Assembly (NCBI GenBank): GCA_022494885.1
Contig: JAGVSM010005045.1
Location: forward strand, 1-64,000
Reading direction: 5' to 3'
Source: Micrasema longulum
Taxonomy: Eukaryota > Arthropoda > Insecta > Trichoptera > Brachycentridae
DNA length: 64,000 bases
A program made the position numbers and the translations under genes. This document shows, piece by piece, positions 53,431 to 63,072 of this stretch. Every line of letters begins with the position of its first letter. The stretch's first letter is position 1. The notes under the pieces are model-generated. The model saw nothing but the letters and a program-made list of their open reading frames with translations. It did not search any database and was not told the origin of the DNA.

Positions 53431-55793
53431 TTACTGGTAAGAAATTGATTAAAGGTGAGTAGGCAGGAGGTTATATTGAGTAGAGACAATGTAGAGGAGT
53501 GACCCCAACCCAAATTTAGAGGATTGTACAGGGGGTAAATGTAGACAGTTATGAGATCATGTGCGATGGTTATGTGTATCACTGTTGTATTTAAGCGTTA
53601 AATTTGAATTTAATTTATGTTGCAACATTTTTTTAAAGTTTTAATTATTTCATATGAAGGTAAAATACTAAATAGAATTTTATTTGTATCAGAATGTATT
53701 TTTTTAACGTTTTTATCTCTTGGAAAACAAGGTACATTTCTTATTGCTCTATTTTGTAGAACTTGTATTTCAGCAATCCTTTTTTTCGTCGCAAATCCCC
53801 AGACACAGCTAAGATAGGATAGATGAGAGTGAAACATGGCAAAATATACGGTCCGAAGAAGTATTGTTGGAAGCGTGTTCTGAAGTCTATATAGGATTCC
53901 AGCAATTGGCGCAATTTTAGATTTGACATGGTCAAACTGATCATTCCAGGCTAGTTTTGAATCTATGGTTGGGCCACAATATTTAGTAACATTTTTTTTT
54001 TCCAGTTGATCTGAACCGATTTCAATATTTAAATTTATATTAAGTTTTTTTTCAAATATTAAATCGTGGGATTTTTTTGCATTTAATGTTAGTTTATGAT
54101 TTTTAACCATGTCGTAAGCTGGGAAATGTCATGTTTCATTTGATTTTGTAAATTCACAAAGTTTGGACTGTTGAAGTAAATAATCGTGTCATTAGTATAA
54201 AGTTGTATTGTTCCCATGAATTTCAAGTTTGGTAGGTCATTTGAATAGATCAGGAATAGTAGTGGGCCAAGAATAGAACCTTGTGGGACACCACATGTTA
54301 TATCCCCCATTTCACTATGCTCATCTCTCACTTCAGCAAAACATTTCCAATTTTATAAATATGAGGTTAGTAAATTAAGAAAAGTACCACGAACTCCAAT
54401 ATGTTTAAATTTTTCCAATAAAATTTTATGGTTGACTGTATCAAAGGCTTTTTTGAGATATATAAAAATAGCCGCAGTGTAAAGACCTTTATCGAGATAA
54501 CTTTGAACGGATGAAACAAAATCAAATGCTGCAACTTTTATATTATTGTATTTTATAAAGCCGTATTGACGTTTTGAAAGGATGTCATTTGCGTTTAGAT
54601 ATTTTGTTAGCCAGTCTTTAAAAAACATATTCAAACAATTTAGACCAGACTGAGAGATTAGATATCGGCCTATAATTTTGTACATTTTAACGACAGTCAC
54701 CTTCGTAAATTGGTATTTTTTTTGCGATCTTTAATTAATCTGGAAAAATATCCTGTGACAATGATTGATTAATAATAACAACAAGATGGTCAATAAGTTT
54801 AATAGATTCTGTAAGAGTATCTGATCCAGGAGCTGCTTTAGATTTAAGGAGAGAATTTAGTTTTGCGATTTCGCTTTTTTTTGTAAGTGGCATGTCGAGT
54901 GATTGATTGGCTTTCTGTTGTGTGTAAATGGTATTTTGGTCAAGCAATGTAGTTACAATAACTTCAGATAATTTTTCTCCTATTGATGGAAAAAAATCGT
55001 TGAACATTGTTGTCATTCGTTTAGACACAGTTTATTCTTTTCCATTTACATCTAGACCCTCACATACAGATTAAAATTGGGATCTATTATTTGAGAAAAT
55101 AGAATTGATTGTTTTCCAAGTTTTCCGTGGATGGTACAAATTTTCCTGAAATTGTTGCTTATAGAAATTAGCTTTGGCAATCTTTCGGTGGTTTCTGACA
55201 TCATTTCTAGCTCTGTTTTTAAGATGCATACGATTAATATTACAGTAATCAAGTTTCTATTGTCGGTGTAGAATATTCCTTTATATCTATTTTTATTTAT
55301 AGATCTAGTTGAGTTTTTGCTGTGGACAATACCTATTCTTACATGTTCATCAAAATTATTATAGTTTTCATTGATATTATTTAAATGATTAAAACTATGG
55401 CTTTGAAAATACGTTTTAAGTTTTTGGCAGTCTATCTTTGTATCTTCATGAAGTTTGTATATTCTGTTATTTGGGCAGATTTTAATGTTGTTTTTATAAT
55501 CATATATGAGTAAGTTATGGTCGCTGAGAAGATCATCCATATTTGAAATAACGCCGGATATGTTTTTTTGTGTTTAGAATAAAGTGATCAATCAAAGAAG
55601 AGCAGTTTTGGGTGATTCTTGTAAGCAATGTTATGTTGCAAATACGAAAATTGTACGATCGTAATGTGTTCATATAGCGACTAGTATGTTCGTTGTTTTT
55701 AAGAATATCTACGTTAAAATCCCCAATAATAATCATTTTTAGATCACTATTTATTTTAAAACTTTTAGATTTGGTTAAGTAAGTCATCATTAT
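53431..55793 (-). pseudogene. Degenerate endonuclease-RT non-LTR retrotransposon, 2.4 kb
   Basis: The most complete LINE here, in successive frames. First the C-terminal half of the APE-like endonuclease (IIIGDFNVDILKNN, then SSLIDHFIL), a linker, then RT: RQYGFIKYN, AAIFIYLKKAFDTVNH, GVPQGSILGPLLFLIYSNDL (near 54292), YTNDTIIY (54199-54176), LTLNAKKSHDLIF, and AWNDQFDHVKSKIAPIAGIL. The C-terminus VQSSKFGLGSLLY...YNLLPTHL is at 53520-53440. Motif A has Tyr (54458-54460) in place of the catalytic Asp. Motif C is YTND instead of YxDD. At least six frameshifts or stops are present, so it is dead. The 5' end is lost at 55793, where a SINE abuts. Confidence 0.85.
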
Positions 55794-56043
55794 CATTATT
55801 ATTCCCTTTTCGCTTTTAATAGTGCATAGAGAACTGCATTGGTACTCCAATCGTGGTGAAATTTTAGCACTTTTGTTACACGAAGGCAAAATGATCAGTC
55901 TTACGTTTTAGGTACCAGTTCAGGGACTATAAAATATTATCGTGTAAAAACACTTTTTAAAATAAATATTTCATGTCGGGAATCAAACCCGCGACATGTT
56001 GCATGGTCAACAAACGCGCTGACTATTACACCACTGGGCCGAC
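55794..56043 (-). mobile_element. SINE A, full-length copy
   Basis: On the minus strand: head TGGTGTAATAGTCAGCGCGT, B box GGGTTTGATTCCCGAC, body TTTTTACACGATAATATTTT and CCTAAAACGTAAGACTGATC. The tail is AAAGCGAAAAGGGAATAATA with ATG-type repeats. The tail touches the truncated 5' end of the LINE. Confidence 0.85.
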
Positions 56044-56046
56044 TTA

Positions 56047-56097
56047 ACAAAATAAGTCAGATTTATGAAAAATCGACTTATGTACGAAAAATAACCT
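56047..56097 (+). repeat. Right copy of the 50-bp direct repeat
   Basis: AAATAAGTCAGATTTATG, AAAAATCGACTTATGTACG, AAAAATAACCTAC; see 52847-52897. Confidence 0.65.
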
Positions 56098-56258
56098 ACG
56101 TGTAAACATTAATATAATATTTCTGACAACTTATTATGTTAGGTGTGAGTACCGTTATTTTTTTCTATTTATATTTCCAAAGTACACGGTGAAGGCGCTA
56201 TCAATTATCAACTAATTTGCTTTTTTTTATTTAATCATATATACAAGGTATTCTTTAA

Positions 56259-56553
56259 ACCCTGTCACGACCGAAACCACGATGATCAGTCCGGGAAAGA
56301 AGGCATATTAGCATATTTAAAAAAATATTTTGAACAAAGAAAACTTTAAGAAATAAAATATTTAAAAGAACTAATGGTTGCTTACTTCTGCAGGGGAAAA
56401 GTGAGGAGAGCGCAGCCCCGCAGTGCCAGCGCATCAGACTTTTTCTCTCCTCTCCTTTATTTTTTAGTTTTTTTTTCGTTCTAAAAAAATATTTAAATGT
56501 GCCAATATGTCTTCTTGCTCATACTGATCACCGTGCTTTTGAATGTGACAGGG
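56259..56553. mobile_element. Foldback MITE with about 100-bp arms
   Basis: ACCCTGTCACGACCGAAACC (56259) and its inverted partner ending GAATGTGACAGGG (56553) pair imperfectly inward through GATCAGT, AAGAAGGCATATTAGCA and TTTAAAAAAATATTTT. TTAAA is present on both sides (56255-56259 and 56554-56558). The centre is G+C-rich (GCGCAGCCCCGCAGTGCCAG). It is non-coding and could be a piggyBac-dependent MITE given CCC ends and TTAA-type target. Confidence 0.7.
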
Positions 56554-56576
56554 TTAAATGAAAACCCTGTTTTGTT

Positions 56577-56955
56577 TAATTTTTTTTTGTACTCCCAGGT
56601 TTTGTACTACAACAAACTCATTTTAAGACAGAATAATATTTACATAAAGAATTTTTCTTTGAAGTTTTAAAAGAAAGTTCTTACAATAGTAATATAGGAA
56701 CAACTTATAATGTGTACATCAAACTGAAATAAGATAGCAAGTTTAGTAAATAATACAAAGAAGTTAAAACATATCATAAAAAAAAATTAAATTAAACATT
56801 TACATACAGTAAGAAATAAATATCCGAGGAAAACGAAAAACTTAAAACTAAATTTCACCTCTCACGTACCTCCTCAAGGACTAATTTTTTTAATGAATAT
56901 AGTCATTTTTTGGCGATCTATAGGACTCCGGTAGCCTGTTGTACTCACTACAAGC
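56577..56955 (-). pseudogene. Retroelement L 3' end, copy 2
   Basis: On the minus strand from 56950: EYNRLPESYRSPKNDYI, then after a stop SLRRYVRGEI. This is the NxLPxxxR...FKxxL end of a LINE ORF2. 3' UTR homology to 19902-20309 extends over the whole 380 bp. Both copies start at the same CTACAA position. Confidence 0.65.
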
Positions 56956-57914
56956 AAGGTACAGCAGAGACCTTAGACCATACCTTAATCGTACCATACC
57001 TTAACCGTAATCCAAGTACGTGAATATTTTGACTTTGTCACTTATTATACTGGTGGACGTCACGATTGAAGGTATAGCCAATATTAGTGAGGGAGTCTTT
57101 ATTTACGCCCTACAGCGCTGTTTTAATACAATTATGAAGAATACGATATTAACTGAATTATTGTAAGTTTTTTTTTATTCTCTCCTCTTGTTCTCTTCTT
57201 TTGGAAAGCAACAGACACAACTTATGTCAAAACCCAATACAATAATTCCTGAAGGTACTAATGCAGTACCCTTTACCAAGTTAGATACGAAGATGTAAAG
57301 GAAGCACCCTTAAGAAATTATTTCACTTAAATGGCACATTATAAGTTATTTAATATGATAATTACAATATATTAATTGAATAAACAGAACGTTAGGTATA
57401 CCGAATCAAAGCTTTTATTAACCTTATAACATTTCCTTATCCCCTTAAAAATAATACGATTTGACTCAATTTAAATATCCAACACAATGCAATAATCGGT
57501 ACGATACACTACGAAAGTATCGCGAGCAGCTTTGGTAACTTTATTCTATTGATTTAATGAAGTAGGTATCGAAAATGCTCACTTTCGTCTACTTTAAGTT
57601 CCATTTTTAAAGCTTGTAATCAAATTGTCGATTTATTAATAGTCTGAGAACCATGAATTATTATTTGATTTATTTATTGATTCACAATATATGCATTATT
57701 TTTTTATTTTAAACATTTGGATGTCTCGTTCTAGGTGAGACATTTTTTTAAATTCTTTAATATGCCTTATTAAATATTATAAAATTATAACCTCAAATAC
57801 ACATTAAACCGGATAAAATCATATAAAACTAACACTATAAATAAATAGAGTTGTCTTCCTATTTGGCACGATCCTTTCATCAATTCATGCGCAAACCACC
57901 TCCATTTTCGATTT
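56956..57914. other. Unassigned sequence
   Basis: No gene recognised in about 1 kb. Confidence 0.4.
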
Positions 57915-58460
57915 CTTTATTTTATTTTATTTGCTATTTTTTTTTTTTTTTAAGTTTGCTTATTTGCAATACATAGTGAATAAAATAATATTTTCATTTA
58001 TTTTACTTACATATCTATTAACATCATTTTACATAATACAATTTTGAGATTCCGTTTTTTTATTAAATGGCAGCCTTATTTTATCCTTATTTCTAGTAAT
58101 ATATTTATGGAAATTTTTGTTAAGCACTATCTTATTAATAAAGTATTTGGGCATTTGATTGTTAAAAAATTTAAATATAAAAACAAGCATATTATATCTC
58201 AGTATCTTTTTTATTGTTATCCAATTAAGATCTTCTCTTATTTTTTCTGTTTTATTTTACCTACTTTTCTTTAGCACTATTCTTGTGGCTCTGTTTTAAA
58301 GTATTTACAATTTATATAGATTTCCGTCATTGGCTAAAAATAGTACTGTTGAGCCGTAATCTATATGTGGAATGATTATTGTTTTATATTTAGTAATTTT
58401 ATAATGACAGTACTTACTTAATGTCCTTATGGACAGTGAAAGTAGGAGTTATATATACTT
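57915..58460 (-). pseudogene. Non-LTR RT thumb and C-terminal region
   Basis: Reading the minus strand from 58425: YKTIIIPHIDYGSTVLFLAN, LQNRATRIVLKKSR, IREDLNWITIKKILRYNMLV, FIFKFLTIKCPNTLLI, ITRNKDKIRLPF. The block YxxxIxPxxDYGSxV...LQNRAxRxIL...LxWLxIxxRxxYxxxxxxFKxxxxxxPxYL...TRxxxxxxLP is diagnostic of Jockey/I-like RTs. Two stops and one frameshift are present. The 3' end is a clear A-rich minus-strand tail (57915-57955). The plus-strand open frame at 58044-58274 is its shadow. Confidence 0.75.
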
Positions 58461-60049
58461 AATATACGTATATACTTACTTTAGTGAAGAATAAGACCAA
58501 TATACTTTGACCAAAACTTGTGTCTGTGTTTAATTCCTTTTGCAGCATTATGGTGGAGCGTCTAGTAATTGTACTTTGTAAAATAGGAGGAAGTGAATAC
58601 TTTTATATGCGTATATAAATAAAAAGTTTTCATAAATTTGTTCAACATACATAACAAAGGGGAGTTTGTTCCGACTTTAAAGGCTAAAGTTTAAAATAAC
58701 CAAAATATTTTAAATAATTCCTTAAGAACAAGGTGTTACCAAATATTATTTTAAATTCGCAAAAAATATTTCAGGTCTCAAAAGGTTAAGGTATATGTCG
58801 AAAATAATTCCTGTGTTGTTATAGTAAAATTCAGTAATTATCTCAAATGATACTTAAAATATTATTGCTGAATTGATCGTTGTTATTCAGAAAGCAGCCA
58901 GCCATAGAAAAGTGGAACTGAGATAATAGCACATTTGTGAAAAAAGGCAATAATCAAATTTAATTAAAAGATAAAACGTTTTTACTTTTATAATTTTTAA
59001 AGTCTGGCTAACCACATAACCCAAAATGAGCATTTTGCAAAAAAAGAGCCAGATCTAATTTTAAATGATACCTCATTCAAACTTTGAATATGGTGACATT
59101 CTGTATTTAAATATATTTTTTACTATAGGTGTTTTTAGATGGCTGAATTTATAAACGTAAAATGTTTGTGTGTTTATCCATTTTATTTATTTAAGAGAAC
59201 TGGATTGCTGGAGGAATTAATTTTCCCATCAGCATCTATGCTATAAGATTTTTCTAGTGATATGGGTGTTTTCTGCAAATTGAGAAATGCCGTTATTGTG
59301 ATAAAAAAATATTTAACAGGTGATTTTTACAGTTTTTTGTACAAAAACAGTCAGGTTGTTTTTAACAAACAAAACACGGAATTAACCCTACTAAACCCGG
59401 TAACACCAATATCTCATTTTTTCAAAATTGCGGGTTGGCTGCTTTTTGCATAACTTCGTTCAATTTATCTGTGTGAAACGTTAAGATGTTGCATCGTTTC
59501 AAAAAAAAATAGTTGGGAAAATAGGAAAAATGCTTACACAAAAGTTCTTGTCTTTCATGTCAAAAAATAACAAGGCCTTTTGCATGATAAACTAAACAGA
59601 TTCTTTTCACCCTTAAATCATAACGATGTTCCCGCTAACAAGCTACAGGGGCCAAACTGTCCATTGCCAAAAAAGAAAATAAGTTGTAAGAGTAACAGAC
59701 TCTTGAACTTTGCCTCCGGGAATAACAAAATAACCGTAAATAATTTGTAGTTACGACTTTCATGTGAGGGGTTCTTACTTTTACGTTTATCTGATATAAC
59801 CTACTTGGTACCCTGGTTTCGTGGTAACATTTTCTAGAAATTTCTTGAAGGCTTTTGAATCTTAGGTTCAATGGTGCAAGACTGCCTTTATTTTCGTAGT
59901 TTTATGATAAATATCTGTACCTCAGAGGCAGACGGGTGCAAATCCAAACGTCAAATGTTCAACAAGAGTCTAAAGAATCTTCTTTCTCTATGTGATTTCT
60001 AATTATTTATAGCATTTATTTGTTTTTTCAGTATATTAATACAATGTTT
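58461..60049. other. Unassigned A+T-rich sequence
   Basis: No repeat or gene recognised in 1.6 kb; open frames of 60-80 codons lack family features. Confidence 0.4.
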
Positions 60050-60235
60050 TTATTTTTTTATTACAAGACTTACATTTCTTCAAAATCAATAGACATCAAT
60101 ATGTTTCTTTTTTGGGTGATACCGTGTGTGTTGGATTCGTTCCAAAGTTTCGGCTACCATTGTAGGAGCCATCTTCAAGGTAAACTGAGTGTTTTGTAGA
60201 AAAAAGTTTGTGTTTAGATACAAGTAATTTGTACC

Positions 60236-60262
60236 GTGTCGCAGTCGGCAGTATGCACATTT
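60236..60262 (+). repeat. 27-bp inverted repeat, left arm
   Basis: GTGTCGCAGTCGGCAGTATG CACATTT pairs with 60446-60472 with one mismatch. It overlaps the last codons of the PLE fragment. A third copy is at 6159-6185. Confidence 0.75.
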
Positions 60263-60445
60263 CTATTCATTTTTGTAGTATGTAGTGCTGAGAACCATGT
60301 TGAGTTTGATTTAAGCCCGTCGTCTTTATTTATGTTATTTGGGTGTCTGTGTATTTCAATTGCCTCTTTTAGTATTCGTGCATTGTAGTAACTGGGTTTA
60401 TGCAAAATTTTCGGTTTAAATGCGAAAAAATGTCCGGTGTCTATA

Positions 60446-60472
60446 AAATGTGCCTACTGCCGACTGCGACAC
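60446..60472 (-). repeat. 27-bp inverted repeat, right arm
   Basis: Reverse complement of 60236-60262 with one mismatch. It lies just upstream of the coding remnant of the PLE. Confidence 0.75.
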
Positions 60473-60529
60473 GATAATAATTACTAGTAATTAAACACAC
60501 ACTTTTTTTAAAAAACACTCAGTTTCGGT

Positions 60530-60925
60530 CTTTTCTAGTTAAAATATGTAGGTGATCACGTTTTTTTATACATTTTATTAAATTGTCTGAGATCTAAGGT
60601 GTATTTTTTTTTGTTTGTGAGTAAGTTTTGATGTTTCAGAATTTTCATTTATTTGTGTATTGAGGATGTCCAAATAGTTTTTCATGGCTTCACTTGCTTT
60701 TTTTTTGAGTAAGGATGTTTGTCCATTTTTCCTCTTTCAGTTTTATTCTGTCATATTTTATTCGTACATATACTTTTCTAGTAGTGTCAGTCTCTTTTCC
60801 CTATTATTTCCAGAAATGTGATGTAATGATCTGTGACTGCAGATTTTATTACAGCTGTGTCTTCTCCTGTTGACGATTTAATTCGAATGTGGTCAAGGGA
60901 AGTTATAGTTTTTGGTGTGACTCTA
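60530..60925 (-). pseudogene. LINE endonuclease C-terminus and linker
   Basis: The minus strand reads RVTPKTITSLDHIRIKSSTG, DTAVIKSAVTDHYITFLEII, then with frameshifts KVYVRIKYDRIKLKEEKW and ASEAMKNYLDILNTQINENS. S-x-L/I-D-H-I...T-x-x-x-S-D-H-Y/x is the end of an APE-type endonuclease (SLDH and TDHY), followed by the usual helical linker. It faces, head to head, the plus-strand RT tail that starts at about 60930. Confidence 0.65.
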
Positions 60926-60929
60926 ATTG

Positions 60930-61605
60930 GAGCATCTATACCTATTTTTTACTACGCTCACCAGCTGTAATTTGCTACCATCTGGAATGTGTACAAGACA
61001 TCAAATATTTAGGAATTTTTATTAACGCAATATATTGCTCACTTGTTTGTCCTCTTTTAGAATATGCATCTGTGATCTGGTCTCCCTTCTATGTAGGCCA
61101 GATAAACCATATCAAATCGGTGCAACATCGTTTGCTAAGAAAAGAAGCATGGAATATTGGCCTCGCGAGTGGAGACTACACTTCCGGAGAAATGGAGTCA
61201 ATATTAAAAATCTCAAGTCTACAAAAACGTAGAAATAACATTGATTCCATATTTAAATTTAATTTACTAAATGGCTTAATTGATGTACCATCGTTACTGG
61301 AACAAGTGGCATTTAATGTTCCAATCCGCCAGTTGCTAAATAATAATGTGCTGTTCCTCGATCAACACAGCACAAACTATGGCTTGCATGCACGAATGTC
61401 CCGATTGTGTCGTATTGTTAACTCGAGACAAGATCTGGACTTTTTTGGTGTAAGTTTTCATAGATTTAAAAAATCACTAAGATAAACCGGATCATTAATT
61501 TTATTTAGTTGTATTTTATTTTATTATTGCCTGTGTTTATTATAAAAAAATGTATTAAAAATCGTTAGAATGGACTGCATAAGTCTGTCAAATAAATAAA
61601 TAAAC
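60930..61605 (+). CDS. Non-LTR RT C-terminal fragment, 198-codon open frame
   Basis: Open from 60889 to TAA 61483-61485; homology begins near 60985 with QDIKYLGIFI. It continues CPLLEYASVIWSPFYVGQIN, HIKSVQHRLLRKEAW, ISSLQKRRNNIDSIFKFNLL, VPSLLEQVAFNVPIRQLL, YGLHARMSRLCRIVNSRQDL, DFFGVSFHRFKKSLR. This is a complete thumb-to-C-terminus of a Jockey/CR1-like RT without the catalytic palm. It is the longest open frame in the window and the reference copy for 19660-20500, 23930-24430 and 35030-35460. The 3' UTR ends with AATAAATAAATAAAC at 61605. Confidence 0.75.
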
Positions 61606-62579
61606 TAAGTGGTATCAGAAGAAGTATAAAAATTGAAAAACTGTTTTTAGGCTTTCAATTTACATTATTTCAACTGATTATGAACCGGTTTTGTGCCCTT
61701 GGGTGACGCGAGGCAAGTGGGATGCAAGGCTATTTCCTGCCTCTGGAAACATTCCGGCCAGGAAACCGGAAAGTGGGGGAGGTCGCAGGACGAGGCGTGC
61801 GACAGCGCTTTGTTATCAAACAATTGCGAGACAAAACGTACCGTGGATGTAATTTCCAGTACACATAAGTCCTTTTCAAGCTTATTCGTCATAATAATTA
61901 TATCGTTATAAATAGACAAAGAGTCTTTTGATATTAAAAATGTTGAACTTTTTTCATTTATAGTGAAATAACCAAGTGACGCTAAAATTGTACAGACTTT
62001 CCATTTAAAAAAGATTGATATTTATGTTAACACTTTGAGTACTGGCCGAATACACAGAATTTTCCCTATGCCCGGCACATTTTTGTAAAATTTCATACTT
62101 TGTGAAGGGTTTCTCAAAAGTTTCATAATTATGAAAACACTGAATTAAATCAGTTGATACTTCTCATATTTATTTGAAACAATTTGTTCAGTCATTTTTT
62201 ATGATAGTTTTTCCAACATTAGCCTTTAGGGATAGCCACATTGCAATATTCGCACATATGATGGGTCTCACTCTTTTTTTTGTGCTTTGTATCCCAGAGC
62301 CGTGTAAACACATAATTATAATAACCACGCCTTGTGTCCCGGTCCCGTGTTTTCCCGTTGTTTACCAGCAGCAAAAAAGTACAAATAAAAGCCACAAGAA
62401 GTCCATAAAATGCACTTTTTTAGACAGCTCGTAAACCACGTGAAAACATGTGACCTGGACACAACTCCTGGTTATAACATCACTACTCTCTCAGCTACTC
62501 TGTTTATACAGAATCTAATAAATGCACTTAGGGTATCAAAATCGGTTTTTTTCTGTCAACATCTAACTTTATAAGAGCT
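61606..62579. other. Unassigned; includes a G+C-rich patch
   Basis: 61610-61670 (AGAAGAAGTATAAAAATTGA, AACTGTTTTTAGGC) resembles the spacer block of repeat E. 61690-61850 is a G+C-rich patch (GGTCGCAGGACGAGGCGTGC) of unknown nature. The rest is not recognised. Confidence 0.35.
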
Positions 62580-62780
62580 CACATGCATCATCTCCCATTA
62601 CATACTTTTAATCTTCTATGTTCATACATATTTTCATGTACTCACGCCGATTATTTCCACCTTTTTTATATTCGAGTATTTGTTGGATTCGGTCATTCCA
62701 TGTCTTTCTCGGTCTTCTTCGATTTCTAATACATCAACATTCACATCGTAAATCTTTTTCGCTGTCAATTCGCTCCATAT
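62580..62780 (-). pseudogene. LINE C-terminal tail, left part (copy 3 of 3)
   Basis: CGCCGATTATTTCCACC, GAGTATTTGTTGGATTCGG, CCATGTCTTTCTCGGTCTTC match 49615-49700. It is broken by an insertion at 62781 and resumes at 62913. Confidence 0.6.
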
Positions 62781-62912
62781 ACACCTCTCTCCCGCTTTCA
62801 CTCCCACCAAATCTACTATATACTGTTGTGTCTTTCTACTTTCTTTTATAATATTTTTTTATGTATACATATGTCCTTGAAAATGCCATTGGGTGTTTTT
62901 ATAAATAAAGAA
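62781..62912 (+). mobile_element. Nested retroelement 3' end inserted in the LINE tail
   Basis: About 132 bp absent from the homologous copies at 28245 and 49515, flanked by ATAT on both sides (62777-62780 and 62913-62916). It ends ATGTCCTTGAAAATGCCATT GGGTGTTTTTATAAATAAAG, the same ending as the RT element at 35030-35460. It is therefore a severely 5'-truncated copy of that LINE. Confidence 0.65.
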
Positions 62913-63072
62913 ATATGTCCTCACCAATGCAGAACTCTTTTCTAGATTCTATCCATAGTTTTTATCTCAGCCTCACATAATGCACGAATCTCAACATTTG
63001 GACATCATAGTTTTACAGCACATTAGCCTGAGAGACCGATTTTTGACAGCATTCTACATACTTTCATCCTAA
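62913..63072 (-). pseudogene. LINE C-terminal tail, right part (copy 3 of 3)
   Basis: GTCCTCACCAATGCAGAAC, CGAATCTCAACATTTGGACA and CATAGTTTTACAGCACAT correspond to 49790-49910. Confidence 0.55.

Larger units (their letters stand above)
60050..60480 (-). pseudogene. Penelope-like element, GIY-YIG C-terminal remnant
   Basis: The minus strand reads AHFIDTGHFFAFKPKILHKP, SYYNARILKEAIEIHRHPNN, INKDDGLKSNSTWFSALHTT, ending TADCDTVQITCI-stop at 60214. H-x-x-x-T-G-H...K-V/I-L...Y-x-x-R-x-x-x-E-A-I-E-I-x-x-H-P-x-N-x-N-x-D-D-G...W-x-P/S-A-L is the C-terminal signature of PLE GIY-YIG endonucleases. The catalytic GIY/YIG part and RT are missing. The 3' region has TGAAGATGGCTCC...GTAGCCGAAAC, weakly hammerhead-like. 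The coding part is flanked by a 27-bp inverted repeat. Confidence 0.75.

Noticed and set aside
58044..58274. 76-codon plus-strand open frame with membrane-like residues
   Set aside because: It is antisense to a recognisable RT tail (IPHIDYGSTV, LQNRATR).
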